Source: Straminergon stramineum (taxonomy: Eukaryota; Streptophyta; Bryopsida; Hypnales; Calliergonaceae). Taken from it: DNA of 64,000 bases. The translations under genes and the position numbers were made by a program. This document shows, one piece after another, positions 9,824 through 22,300 of this stretch. Below the pieces are notes generated by a model that was not told the DNA's origin, ran no database searches, and saw nothing but the letters and a program-made list of their open reading frames with translations. The stretch lies in NCBI GenBank assembly GCA_963920665.1, contig OY987264.1, forward strand, positions 18,518,906 to 18,582,905, given 5' to 3'. The first letter of the stretch is position 1, and each line of letters opens with the position of its first letter.

Positions 9824-12800
9824 ATGGCTAGTCGGGGTGAGGGGAGGAGGACTACCATTAACAATACAAGGAGAGCCACGAAGGAGTGGGACCCTTGGTT
9901 GGTTGTAGACATTGACCGTCAATTTGCGGGAAACACACGAACATGTGTTTTCTGTGGGTGGACCTCTGTATTTGTACGAAAGCGGGCATTTTCTCACTTT
10001 GGATTTGGCGACAGGACTGCATCAGAGCGATGTAAGAAAATCCCATGGGCAGTATTGCAAAAGTTCAGGACTTGTGGTGGGGTTGTTCCAAAGGAAATGA
10101 GCTTTGAACAAATGCATGAGGAGGTTCCAGAATTTGATGTTGTAGACGAGACTGTGGTTGAGCCTATGTTGGAGGGGGATAGGGAGAGGTCAGAGGAGCC
10201 TAGTGCTACGAATGAACCAATGCTCCCTATTACAGATTCAGGAGATTCCACTCCTCAAACAATTTTGAGAAGGAGGAATAACCCTTCCATTTCTAGGCAA
10301 ACTAGCATGGATGAGGCATTACAAAGTAGCACGAGAGCAAAGTTAGATACCATGTGGGCTTCCTTTTTTTATGAGGCTAGCATCGCGTTCAATGTTGCGC
10401 GCCATTCTGCCTTTGTGAAAGTAGTGAAAGAGACAGCGGCATCAGGACTACGATACCAACCGCCCTCATACAATGCTTTGCGTACAAGAATGATAGAGCC
10501 AAAGAAAGAAAGTGTTTCTAAAATGGTCACTGAGTGGACAAAGCACTCTATCGAAGTTTATGGAGCGACTATTTGTTTGGATGGTTGGTCTGATACTAAT
10601 AGCCGTCCATTACTAAATTTAATGCTCGTATGTCCTGTGGGGGATGTGTTTCTTGGATCGGTGGACACCACGGGGGAGAAGAAGGACATTGCGTACACAA
10701 CCAATATGATGGCGCAATACATAGAAGAGGTTGGCCCCCAAAACATTGTCCAACTATGTACGGACAATGCTGTTGTCATGACGGGGACTTTGAAGGCATT
10801 ACAAGAGAAATATCTTCACATGTATACCCAAGGATGCGCAGCACACATTTTGGACTTGCTTTTGGAAGACTAGGCAAAGGATGTCAAGGTGACAAGAATA
10901 GTACGACGTTGTACGCAGATAGTAAAATACATCAAGAGGTACCATTCCACATTGGCTCTCTTCCGAAAGTACTCCCCGGACAAGGCATTGCGAATGCCTT
11001 CTCAAACACGCTTTGCAGTGAACTTCCTCATGATATCACGTGTGGTGGAGTGCAAGTCAGCATTGATGCGAGTGATAATGGATGAGACATATGTGCAATT
11101 TGAGGCTAGTTTGGAACGTCGCCAAAATGGAGATGTATTGAGTGCGTGAGCCCGTATAGCGCGGAATGACATTCATGCGGAATCTTTTTGGGTGGAGTGT
11201 GAGAATTTTTTGCACATAGTGGAGCCCGTCATTATTGCTCTCTGAGTGTTTGATGGGAAAGCCCCGGCAATGCCTAAGGCTTGGTTGGTTATGAAGACTC
11301 TTCAAGAGCACGTGTGGAGCTTGAGAAACGAACCTTTTTTTCTGAATGATGAAACTACAACGAAGTTTGAGACGCAATTCGAGGCTCGTTGGAAATTGAT
11401 GCTCACAGACCTACACTGTGCAGGGGCACTCTTAAATCCTTTCTTGATTGAAGTAGGAACCCTTCGTAACGACGGTGTGGCCAAAAGAGCCTTAAATCGG
11501 GTGCTTCAAAAAATGAGCGAGTCATTGGGATTATCATACATGGAGGCATTGTAGGAGCTCATGCAGTTCGAAGAGAAGACAGGTCCTTTTGACCCCTTAG
11601 AAGAGGCTCCTGATATTACACAATGTAAACTAATGCCTCATCAATGGTGGAATCTTGTGGGTGCTAATGTTCTCCCAAAAATTGCAATGAGAGTTCTATC
11701 TTTGACGTGCTCAGCATCATCATGTGAAAGGAATTGGAGCATGTATTCATTTGTGCACAATAAAGTGCGAAATCGCCTAACCACATCCAAGGCAGAAGCA
11801 TTGGTGTATATCTACACCAACAGTAAACTTGAACGTGAGAAACGTGGATGCAATCCTACAGTGTTCTACGAAAAGTACCTTATGGATGGAAATACCTCGG
11901 AAGAGAATGAGGAGCCATTAGGTACAGGATCATCAGGGGATGGCGACCCAGTTAGAAGGGCTCGAGCTAATGAGAACATTAGGCTGGTAGAAGAGCGTCT
12001 ACGTGGAAATATTTGGACAGGACTGATTCGTAGTGAAAAGAGTCCTCCACGGAGACACAACTATGGAAATACATTTACAGCTGAGAATAATATGTACTAC
12101 TCTGAGGAGGAGGAGATTCAACATGCACCGCGAAGGCCCCCGCAACCCTACGTCTCTGCTAGGGATAGGAATGTACCTCCTCCAATAAATTCATCACCAA
12201 CTTGGGCAAGTAGTCTCGACAACCCCAATGAAGGCATACATAGTCCAATGCCCATAAGAGCTGAGGAAGCAAGATCTCCAAATGTCGTAGATCAAGGTTC
12301 TACAAGGGTAATGAACCTACGAAGTGCTGCTCGAGTTGCTGAGGTAAATAAAAGGCAAGAGGAGGCAACACCGCCAACACACGTCGAAGATGTTGTGCTT
12401 ACAAGCGTTTCACTTTCTCCATTACGAAGCCCCTTAAGAACAGAAAATGTGGAATATGATTCAGACTTGCCCTTGCAAGCTGTTATGAACCGGAATCCTA
12501 CGGTGCCCTTAAGTGGAGGAGGAAACGCAAACAATGCTAGGGCGACTAGGTCTATACCAACCCGTGCGACTAGGCCGCCCTTGCATAATAGTCCTCTTAG
12601 GACAGTTGATAATGAAGGCCATGCTTCAGCTCCGCAACCCACTCAACCCTCCTCTATTTCTGGCCCTGGAGAATCATCCTTGCTCGTGCGTGAAGGCACA
12701 AGAGGACAGAAAAAGCGATTGAGGAAGACGCAAGAGAGGCTACAAAGAAATCCCAAACGACAGAACCATGTTGTCCAAAGATTCATCATGGGTGAAGCTA

Positions 12801-13102
12801 ATTTGAATCGAAACATCGAGCAATCCAGTAGAGGCGGACAACATCCTGCATCCAACCTTGATGGAACAAGAGATGCATTGAGGTTGACTAAACGATTGGT
12901 GCAAACTAGTGGCGATGGCGTCGTGGATACTGAAGTGCGGAACGTGAACTCAGAGGTAGAACATGAAGTGCAAAATGAACGAGTACGAAGGGAGGACGAC
13001 GAGAATGATAATCGTGATGATAATGATAGGGGGGAGGAGTCGGATGATGATTCTGACCCTGACGCTGATGAGGTGCCTAGTGATTACACATTTTCACCGT
13101 AA
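9824..13102 (+). pseudogene. hAT-superfamily transposase 1 with long C-terminal extension, four nonsense codons
   Basis: One continuous frame of about 1,092 codons with stops at 10871 (TAG), 11147 (TGA), 11243 (TGA) and 11552 (TAG) and no frameshift. An N-terminal zinc-finger-like C-x2-C-x13-H motif (CVFCGW to SHFGF) fits a BED-type DNA-binding domain. A DUF659-like region contains IEVYGATICLDGWSD and NLMLVCP; next come QLCTDNAVV and QGCAAHILDLLLED, the acid-containing catalytic core of the RNase H-like hAT fold. The hAT C-terminal dimerisation motif follows as SASSCERNWSMYSFVHNK at about 11730. About 420 further residues (Arg/Ser/Pro-rich, ending highly acidic) lie beyond it, which is unusual because that domain normally ends hAT transposases. 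In the paralogue hAT2 the position of the first TAG is Trp (QDWGKQ), supporting TGG to TAG. The termini of the element were not found. Inactive as read. Confidence 0.85.
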
Positions 13103-13965
13103 CTTTATAAATATAGATTTAGAGGTAGTGAAGTGGTAATGTAATGCTTTTGCATAATTTTGGTGTGTTGAAGTTTTCTAGCTTAAGTTCATAGGCAAAT
13201 AGCCTATAGATGAGTTTTGTGTAGTATCTACTTTAGTATGAAAGCATGATAGTGTTAGAATTACAAAGTTTTGTTCAATGTCTTTAGTGTGGACTTCTAC
13301 AGTTATAGACATGGAGATCTTAACAAAGTTCATGGAAGTACAATTGAAGTAGAAGTTCATTTATAAGATTGGGTCACTACTCTATTAGTGTGTACAACTT
13401 ATAAATACAGTAATACTAATTATCCTTACTTTTTTCTTGTTTTTGTATCTATTTTTGGTGTAATTATTATATCCAATTGCGATATTGGCTTCTACACTTC
13501 AATAGGAGTAGAAAATTTGAATTAGAAATTCCCAACCATATGTAACAAAAACATGTAGAACTCGGAGGCTCCTATGAATGAGTGAATGACCACAGAATGT
13601 GAAATACTTAATTTAAGACTTAGGAGAATGCAATGGCACATGGAAATTGAAGGATCCTAAATCGTGAGCAAGATTGAAATGGTTGTTATATCCATGTTTG
13701 CAATTGCAACGGCACACGAGGTTGCTCTTAACCTTTAACGGATGGACTAGTGAGTATGAAAATCATCTCCAATGGAACTCTGTGATGTGATGTACTTGCC
13801 TTTCCCCTCACAAAAATACTCATTTCCGGTATGAGGACTCAGTAAGATCTCTCTTTTGGGAATTGGGACCCAATTTTCAAAGATGGACAATTGCATTTAT
13901 GTCGTATATTAGAAGTTCTTATCATCCATGGAACAAAAGAAATTCCTTGCGTATGGGATAAAGCC
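13103..13965. other. AT-rich 3' flank of hAT1
   Basis: No gene seen. TATAAATATAG occurs just after the hAT1 stop. No terminal inverted repeat for hAT1 could be identified by eye. Confidence 0.4.
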
Positions 13966-13969
13966 AAGA

Positions 13970-14215
13970 TCGCCCTTTTTCTTACACCCGCAGTCGCCTT
14001 TACACCCTCAGTCGCCTTGAGTTGGACCCGCAGTCGCCCTAAGTTGAACCCGCAATCGCCCTGAGTTGGACCCGTAGTCGCCCTGGATTTTGGACCCGCA
14101 GTCACCCTCATTTTGGGACCCGCGGTCGCCCTGGATTTAGGACCCGCAGTCGCCCTCATTCTGGTACCCGCGGTCGCCCCACCTTACCCGCACGCACCCC
14201 ACCCGCAGTCGCCTA
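13970..14215 (+). repeat. type A GC-rich array
   Basis: About thirteen ACCCGCAGTCGCC units separated by short TTGA/TTTGG spacers, ending with ACCCGCACGCACCCC, the same terminal-unit change seen before the kinase 1 and TCK1 core promoters. On the plus strand, before the open frame at 14312. Confidence 0.9.
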
Positions 14216-14311
14216 TGGTGACGTGGTCAAAGCTTTCCACGTCACTGTTGACAACCCGCCACGTAAGATAAAAATTTTGGCTGCCCTGCCCGAAAATCCT
14301 AAACCCTAATT

Positions 14312-14755
14312 TTGCGCTCGTCAAATTTGTCTCGTATATGCGACACTTGTCTTATACGACATGCGACATCAGATGAACAACTTGACACCCAAACCCGAAA
14401 ACACGTTCGACAGAACAACCCTGGTCTTGACATCTTTCTTCACGACTTAAACTACATAGTGCGGTCATTAGCAAAGTTGTTACGGAATGTTGAACTACCC
14501 CCAAAGTACTCATCCCTTGAATTGTTTGCTAGTTCAGGCTCTGCTCCTCTTTTTCAAGTAGTGCTACAAGGAGCGGACATTTGCAAATCATCGCTTCAGC
14601 CACCCCTCGAAGTCGCAATTCTGGCAACTACCCTTCCTCCGGTGTTGAACGTTCAAATCAGGGTTGACGAAAGTGAGCGTCCCAAGCAAAATTGCATCCA
14701 AAAATCAAACGTCCGAACATTTGGACCCTACGGACGTTGCATCTTCGGTGGGTAA
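14312..14755 (+). CDS. unrecognised ORF downstream of a type A array
   Basis: 147 codons, no recognised domain; residues about 50-70 (LNYIVRSLAKLLRNVELPP) could form a helix. It lies about 100 bases after the array, with a telo-box-like CCTAAACCCTAA at 14298. The sequence around 14215-14430 shares features with 45780-45970 (for example GAACAACCCTGG), which also follows an array, so part of the frame may be transposon leader. Could be spurious. Confidence 0.25.
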   Translation: MRSSNLSRICDTCLIRHATSDEQLDTQTRKHVRQNNPGLDIFLHDLNYIVRSLAKLLRNVELPPKYSSLELFASSGSAPLFQVVLQGADICKSSLQPPLEVAILATTLPPVLNVQIRVDESERPKQNCIQKSNVRTFGPYGRCIFGG

Positions 14756-15422
14756 AAAACACTGTCTGCAAATTTGCCCTAGATAAATGCGATCGGGTGG
14801 ACGAACAACTAGTGGCTAGTTTTTTAATACAAAGCTTCAACTCCTTCAAGTAAACTTTGATTCCTTGAATGCTTTTTACAATAACATATGGAGTTATGGA
14901 CTATCCTTTGTAGTGTACTCAACCATAGAAATTATACACTATAATTGCAATTATGAATTATCAAGGGAAAGGATTAAAAAAAATATTCAAAATTCTCTTC
15001 ACCTTAAAAATTACCAAATCTATGATTCTATGACAACCATGAAGTCCAAATTGTTGCATTATATATGTATCCTGCAATGTATCATGCTTCATACAAAGAA
15101 AGAGGAACACAATCAATTTGGGGGGGACTTCTTCTTGGTTTTGCAATTAAAAAAAAAGTAATTATATTTTCAACATCAATAAGGAAACTCCAAGTCTCCA
15201 ATTGCAATGAAAGCTTCAGACAATCAATTGACATTACATGCTCAATGTATCATAAGCACCTAAACACGTAAGCCTACATCCCTTGAATCTCTAAGGCTTG
15301 TAATCACTATCTCCTTTCACCTCAGCCCCGCTACTGTCACATCTAGTTCCCCATCAGTCGTCTTCATCGCTAGATGTCTCTTCCATGTCGTTTGATGAAG
15401 ATTGTACAATTTTCACTCTTTC
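14756..15422. other. gene-free AT-rich interval
   Basis: No coding content or structured repeat recognised between the short ORF at 14312 and the 3' end of hAT2. Confidence 0.4.
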
Positions 15423-18400
15423 TTATACTTGTGTAGATGTCAATGATCTCATTGATCTACCGGTCTTCTTCTCCATTTTGGCTCTTAATATAGCCTTACC
15501 AATGCCTTCCTTAAAGCTAGGGATTGTTTTCATTTTCTTCTTTGAAGAAACTTGATAGGTATCAAGTGGGGTTCTACCTACATTCGGTCTCTTGCTTGGA
15601 GAGGTAGCAAAGGGTTGCATTATTCTTTTTTTACGAGCTTTGATGGAGTCTTCACCCTTTGATATCTTTGCTTTTGGTGCTCCTTGAATAATTAACTGCA
15701 TTGCATTCAAAGACTGCGATGTGTGGCCTAATGATTTCAAAGAATGGCGTGGTGGATGGCCCCGATGTTGAATAAACATTGAAGCCAATGTCTCATCTTT
15801 ATCATCATCATCGGTACATGATAAAATGATTTGACTTGGATTGCCTCTAAAACTCATCTCTTTCGTAGGAGACAAATGTCTTTTTCCAAGACGTGATTTC
15901 CTTGAACCATCCAATGTCGTGGCACCGGTTTTAAATAGTGCATGTGGAGGAGCGCTATGTGATAGTTCGAAAGAATCTTCCATGAGGTGCATTTTGCCAA
16001 CACCATTGTTGACAAAAATTGGGCTGCCTAACTCCATCGAACGTGCTTCAACATTGTCTTGTACTTTGTGTGGTTTGGCATTTCGAATATTTGCTTCAAC
16101 ACATTTCTTGCTTGCTGATACCACTATTGACGCAACAATTACATTGCACACGTTCATCTGAACATTCACCTCACATCTTCCTTTGTCTTCATGTTGGTAA
16201 TTTTTTTCTACCGCCATTATTGGGGATGGAGCATCGGAAATGGGAATCACTTCATCCTTTTCAAGACTCCCATCATTCGCAACCATTGTCCTATTGGTCG
16301 CCCTTATCTCTACATACATATCCTCCATGTTTGGTAGAAGATTTCTGCTACTCATGAATCCGGTTCCATCCACAAATTTAGCTATTGAAGGTACATCATC
16401 ATCAAGCCTGCAATCATCCTCATCTAATCGAAACTCATACATGTCTCCATCCGCGACTCCGAAGTCTTCATTGTTTTGATTAGGAGTCTCAAACATTTCA
16501 TCATCAGAATTGTGCATATCATAATTCACAGCATCTCTATCATCAGATATAGATTCATCATCCTTGTCTTCTGAGATAGGCCCTTCCGAATCTTTGGACT
16601 CCACGTTGTCATGGTACCACTTCTTTTCATCCTTCTCCTTTGATGCGGCTATGACTTTGGAATTGGTGTATACATACACCAAATCGGCTGCTCTCTGTGG
16701 CCTCAACTTGTTCCAAGATTTGTTGTGAACAAAAGAGTAGCTACTCCAATTTCGTTCACATGAAGATGATGACACCGGTTGGGCCAAAATCCTCTTTGCA
16801 ATTGGAGCAATGACCTTGCCACATGCACCCTCAAAATCCCAGCAAGTATGTGCCGACAATTTCTGCTCGGCTAGATCTAACATGTCGTGGAACGGAGGAT
16901 CTTGGTGTCGAAATGCTACAAACTCCTTCACTACGTCAGGATAAGTTCCTGGTTGACATATTTTCCTAATAACGCACTTGCATGCGTTTGTTGCATCTTG
17001 ATTGTCAGCTAGTTCTTTATCGTGAAGAAGGTAAGGTTCAAAAGAGCTCCTACATAATGTAAATCGGTCTCTACCATTTCCCGTCACTTACCAAACGACT
17101 TTTCGATAGGAATGGCTAAGTCCAAGGACAAACCAAAGGGCTCTTGTTGTAAAGAGAAGACATGCTTCTCTAAATTCCTCATAATGTGCAACACCTTGCC
17201 CATGCATGGTGTCTTCGCATCCAAATCACATAGACCAAACACCACAGGAGCCATCAATTCTCGGAAATTAGTGGCATGGGCCCAAAAATGCTCATCTAAA
17301 ATTGTCTTCTTCACCTCCCAAGACTCTGTACGAGATTTTGCCTTCTCTGTGTCCTGTAACTTGAGGACATATTCTATCCATTGTGGATCCACCACACTTT
17401 GTTACAATCTAGTCTTGACCTTCAACAAACGAGAAATCATGAAGAAATTGGAGGCAAATCTTGTTTTCACCGACATCAATAAGCTATTCTTCGTTTCGTG
17501 CTTTTGAAATATAGCTAGCGGCATATGCCACAATCTGAAGAACTTCACAACGATTTGGGCCTTTTCCACTAGCTCCTTCAACCATTCTTGCTTCCCCCAA
17601 TCTTGAAGCAACAAATTCAAGGCGTGCACCACACAACCTTGAAAGAAAATGTGGGGATATTTACTGGACACCATATTCCATGCTGGCGGATTTACAGGAG
17701 CGTTGTCTGCAGTCACTTGCACAACATTTGTGGGGCCTACTTGTTCTATAAACTTTTCCAAGACAGAGGCCAAAAAAAGAGCATTCTTTTCGATTCCACT
17801 TGTATCCACCGATCCTAGAAATTGTTCACCCGTAGAAGATACAAGCATGGCATTTATCAATGGTCGATTGGTAACCGAGCTCCATCCATCAATAGACAAT
17901 GTTGCTCCAAACTTCCGAATGCTATCTTCGGTCCAACTATGAAGCTTTGTCTTGATGTCAATCTTTACATGGTCAAACAATTTATGGCGTAAATCATGAT
18001 ACGATGGTAGAGTGTAGGGCCCACGGTACTCGGCTATTTTTTTCACTGCTTCTTTAAATGCTGGATTTCGAGCTACGGCAAATGGTATGTTTGCCGCATA
18101 GAAGAAATTGGCCCATACTGCATTCAAATTGCATTTTGCTGTGGAATCAAAGCCATCGACTAGACTACTTTGTCTTTGAGGTCTACTATCTGATGCCCTT
18201 GGAGTGTCATGATCACTGGATGTTTTTGTAGTTCGGTTTACTTCGGATCCTACACCAACAAATTCTTTCGATGCTACGCATGAGTCCTCTTGAGTAGAAT
18301 GCGCCATATCCCTCTCATTTGAAAAATCCCTTCCAACCATACGCATGCTACCAACATCTATATTGTCAATGATCGGTCTCTGCGGGAAATGCCCCATTAG

Positions 18401-18599
18401 ATCGAAGAAATAAGATTCGAACATCCGGCGTCAATTGCGAACAAAGACTCACTCCTGTATCACGAACACCTAATGGGCCTTCATATCCTAAATGGCTCAA
18501 CATACGGCTTATCTTCTTCGCAAACACCGAGTTGCAAGCCTTGCACTTTACCTTACCGGTTGATGGGGTACCATACCAACCAGACCAATCCTTGCTCAT
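15423..18599 (-). pseudogene. hAT-superfamily transposase 2 with long C-terminal extension
   Basis: Diverged paralogue of hAT1 on the minus strand, start MSKDWSGWYG at 18599. It has the same zinc-finger-like C-x2-C-x13-H (CKACNS to SHLGY), DUF659-like core (IRKFGATLSIDGWSS), VQVTADNAP, QGCVVHALNLLLQDW and the dimerisation motif SSSSCERNWSSYSFVHNK at about 16750. A frameshift lies near 18430-18500. In-frame TAA occurs at 17402-17404, and TGA at 17084-17086 where hAT1 has Trp (EARWKLM). A 1-base deletion near 17040 (GALLN shifting into YLLHD) moves the frame to the final 15423 stop. About 380 residues follow the dimerisation motif, acidic first and Lys/Arg-rich at the end, like hAT1. A short type B array lies upstream. 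Confidence 0.82.
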
Positions 18600-18832
18600 A
18601 GTGGCAAGGCACAAATTTTAATTCCGTGTATTGGAATAGAATTCAAAATGTGAAAACCGGATGAACAATGTCCAAATATAGTAAAAAATGAGTGCACAAA
18701 GCCTCGAAAATCAAGGCCCTCCCGTCCACTGAACTATACATTACCAAGCAAGGGACACAAAAATTGCAGCTCCTAACCCTTGGAAATCTTAGCGTTCAGT
18801 TTTCAAGAGTGCTCTCAAATGACTTCTTTCCT

Positions 18833-18848
18833 ACAGTTATAGTCTTCC
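18833..18848 (-). promoter_or_regulatory. TATA-like element of hAT2
   Basis: Minus-strand GACTATAACTGTAG lies about 240 bases before the hAT2 ATG and just downstream of the type B array. The spacing is like the other array-linked genes. Inferred. Confidence 0.35.
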
Positions 18849-18894
18849 AAACTGGCCTGACCGTTGGAGACCATTTTTGAATCCACAGAACATG

Positions 18895-19020
18895 CATTCC
18901 GACGTCGATTGATTCCGCGGCGGACGGGCGGACGGGAGGTCGAGCCAACGGCTAGTTTAGGGCGGACGGGAGCTCTAGCAGATGACTGGTTTAGCGCGAA
19001 CAGGCAAGGTAGATCGCGTT
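18895..19020 (-). repeat. short type B array upstream of hAT2
   Basis: Plus-strand GCGGCGGACGGGCGGACGGG, then GGGCGGACGGGAGCTC; on the gene's sense strand these read CCCGTCCGCCC. Only a handful of units. The same GGACGG core is found upstream of TCK3, kinase 2 and the GHTH gene. Confidence 0.7.
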
Positions 19021-19389
19021 CAATGCTTCAAGAGAGGTGGGAAATAATATGGATTTATGGATGGAATGAGGAGATTTAAGAAAATTATGGTTTTGTCAAA
19101 GGGTCTTATAATTTAAAATTTCTACATGAGCATGAAAAAAAATACTTTACAAAAAGTTGTCCTTCATAAATCATAATAGCATGAATTTAAAAGAAAGAAA
19201 AACAAATGATTCATTCAAAGATATATATATATATTGATATTTGGATATATTTAGAACTTCAAAACAAATCAAAATTCATCATGAGTACAATGAATTACTA
19301 GTAGTACTCAACCCTTATAACATTCAAGCCACACTCGGTATACTTCTATACTATTAAACATAATAAAATAAGGAAAGCCTCTCTTATAT

Positions 19390-22300
19390 TTAAGAACCAC
19401 TACTCTCTCCTACATCGTGAGATGGCCCCTCCTTAGCCAAAAGTCTTGCACTCATTCGTCGAGTATTTGGCCCAGGACTATCGACAACACCTCCTCCGGA
19501 TCTAACCTCCATGTCAACCGCTGAAAACTGTCGTTTGGTTTTCGGAGAGTGGTCATCATCATCGTCATCCTCTCTCTTCCGTTTTGAGCTTTGCTTTGGA
19601 GACAAATGTACTTCTTCAATCTTCAAGGCCCTCAACCCAGCATCCACTCGATCTACAAACACATTGACCTGTTTGTCATCAACTTTGATGGGTAACCCTA
19701 TTGGTCGAAATCGGCCAATAGAAACCCCCTCCATTCAGCTATGATGTCACCTATCCTCTTGTCAAATGCCCCAGCTACCTCCACAAATGAATGCCTTGTA
19801 GTTGTTTCCCCATCTATTTCCATAACAGCACGAGCTTTGGCAGCTTCTTCCAACTTTGACAAGGAAAGGGCCCTACCAATCAAAGTATGATTATAAGCCC
19901 CGTATTGCTCATTGAACTCTTGAGCATGCTCTTCCTCTACCCAAGTGTTGTTTGGCCCTTTCTTCACTTCTTTGTTGGGAAAGCGAAAAAACTTATTGTG
20001 TTGCACACTCCAATGACCCCCCATGTTGTGACAAAACAATTCACGAGCCTCGCCATCTTCAATATCTCTGGCCCGCAACTCCACCTCTCTATTGACGGTC
20101 ATCCACATGAAAGGATCCACTAACTCTCCAGACTCCTCATACAATCCATGTCAACATTCAATTGAATCCCATGTGAGAGGTCACCCCCAATGCAAGAAAT
20201 TTTGGAACTGGTATGGTCCTTGATCAAGAGGAAGGGTCCATCGGTTGTATTCGTGGCCGGGGGGCATATCTTCCAAGATCCCAAGCATTTCATAGAACCG
20301 AGGGCTTAGAGGAGAACGACACTCGGCACAAACCGAACGAATGAGTGATGCTTTCACAATGCATGTCACGTGAAAAGTGTGGTGACATTGGCCCATGGTT
20401 AGGGCTTCTTCAGGGCCAAAAGGACCTTGGCAAAGGCTACAATGACTCTTCAAGATTCCTAGGGCTGGATCGCAAGCATGCACTACTGTCTTCTCTTTCT
20501 CCTTGATGTGCGCTGAAAGCGTGTTGTAAGGGACCCACCCTTCCTCTACTTCCAAGGCCCAATCAATGTGTGCAACATTGTCTTTCTTTGCGTGGTTCAA
20601 CCGCTCAAACATGTCATCCATGTCCCCCCAACATGTAATTTCAGTGGAACCCCTTAGATGTTCATCAAACACTTTCTTGAACCGAAGCAAAGAGGTCTCC
20701 ATGGCATTGCATTCTTCATTCGACTTCATTGCCAATTTCATAAGCCTTTTCATTGCTCGAGATACTATAGAGGGTTTGTCTTGGAGTTTCTGTACCCATG
20801 CCAACCATCGAGACTCTAATCCACTCTTCGGCATGCATTCCTCCATGCCCATGATTTTTTGAAATCGGTCCAACTCCACCTCAACAAAGATTTTCTCTTG
20901 AATTGCTTCATCTAATTTCAACTGTAGCTCTTCCACCTCACTGCCTTTCGTTTGCGTTGATGCATCCTACAATGTACGGGAAACATTAGGAATGATTGTC
21001 CGTACTGCTTCTTCACATTTCTTGTCATTCTCAATCTCATCCAAATTCAAGATGATGGACGTCTCCACCACTTTTGCCTTCTCAAAAGGAGGAGAGAGTT
21101 GATCGCTCTCTTGACTTTCTTGCACAAATGGAATGATCACGGAGTCCATGGTAGGCCTACCCCTCTTCAACTCTTGTACTTCGAGCTCCAATTCTTCGAT
21201 GTGCTTTTTTTGAACCACCTTGTTACAACGTTCTTGCTCCATATTTTTTTGCGACAACTGCAACTTCATTTCCAAGTCCTCACACTTCATCTTCAGCTAA
21301 TGAATGTCTTCCTCTAAGGCCATCAAAATTTTTAAGTTCATCACACCACCTTCAAGAATTGGTGCCACTTTCTTGGTGAAATTGCAAAAAGCCAAGGCAC
21401 TAGTCAACAATTCAGGTGCCATTTTGGAAAATTCCTCTGCCACGTCCCTAATCCAAGGAGTAATTTCAGCTACCATGTGAGCTGAAGTTCTCAATCTATA
21501 TGCGGTTTGTGAAATAGTACCCCAGCCTCTTTTTCTTGCAGGCTAACTAGAGCTGCCTACTTCATGTTCGGGATTAGAATGAAGATGTTGTTCTGCTAGT
21601 ACTCGCCAATGACTACAACATTCTAACAGCTTTTCCAATTGATTGGCGGTGGATATGGAACAAAGAATCTCCAATTGCGTCAAGCTTAAAGTTGCCAAAT
21701 GTGGATGCCCGACAGGTCTTGCGCTTAATATTTGTCTTGGGCTCAACCTTTGATTTGGGCTTATGTTTTGATGCGGACTCAACATTCAAATTGGGCTCAA
21801 TGTTTGGCTTCACCTTGGCATCGTTGGCAGCTGAGAAATCAGAGTTGCATATTCAACCAAGCTTTCAAGAGCTTTACTATTTATGTAACCTTGAATTCTA
21901 GCATTGGTCCTTGCAAGTTGTTCTTCATTGATCTCTCCATTTGGTGAAAAAGGTGACCCACGTTCTTCTACGAGTGTTTCTTTGTTTGCAGCCATGTCTA
22001 GACCGTCCAAGGTTGTTTCATTCGTTGTAGTTTCCTTGCTTGGAGCCATGCTTTGTGCACCTAATGTTATCACATTCGGTGTGGATGTGAAGCACGTTGG
22101 AGGAGTTGCAAAAACCTCTCTGTCCACACCTCCTGAGGAAACATTGCTCACTTCCATGCAAGGTTGTGCCACTTTTGCGGGCCTTAATTGTACTGCATCA
22201 TCTAAAACCTCGGAGACCTTTGTTTTACGCGTTGTAGTATTTTTTAATACTTTTGGGGTCTTCGTTGGTTCACTTGGTTCTGCTTGAGAATCGTATAGAT

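Noticed and set aside
17084..17110. GTAAGT at the hAT2 frame break as a true splice donor
   Set aside because: The paralogue hAT1 has continuous coding here with Trp at the stop position, and the same frame continues to align for about 12 residues beyond it, so a nonsense change plus a nearby 1-base deletion fits better.
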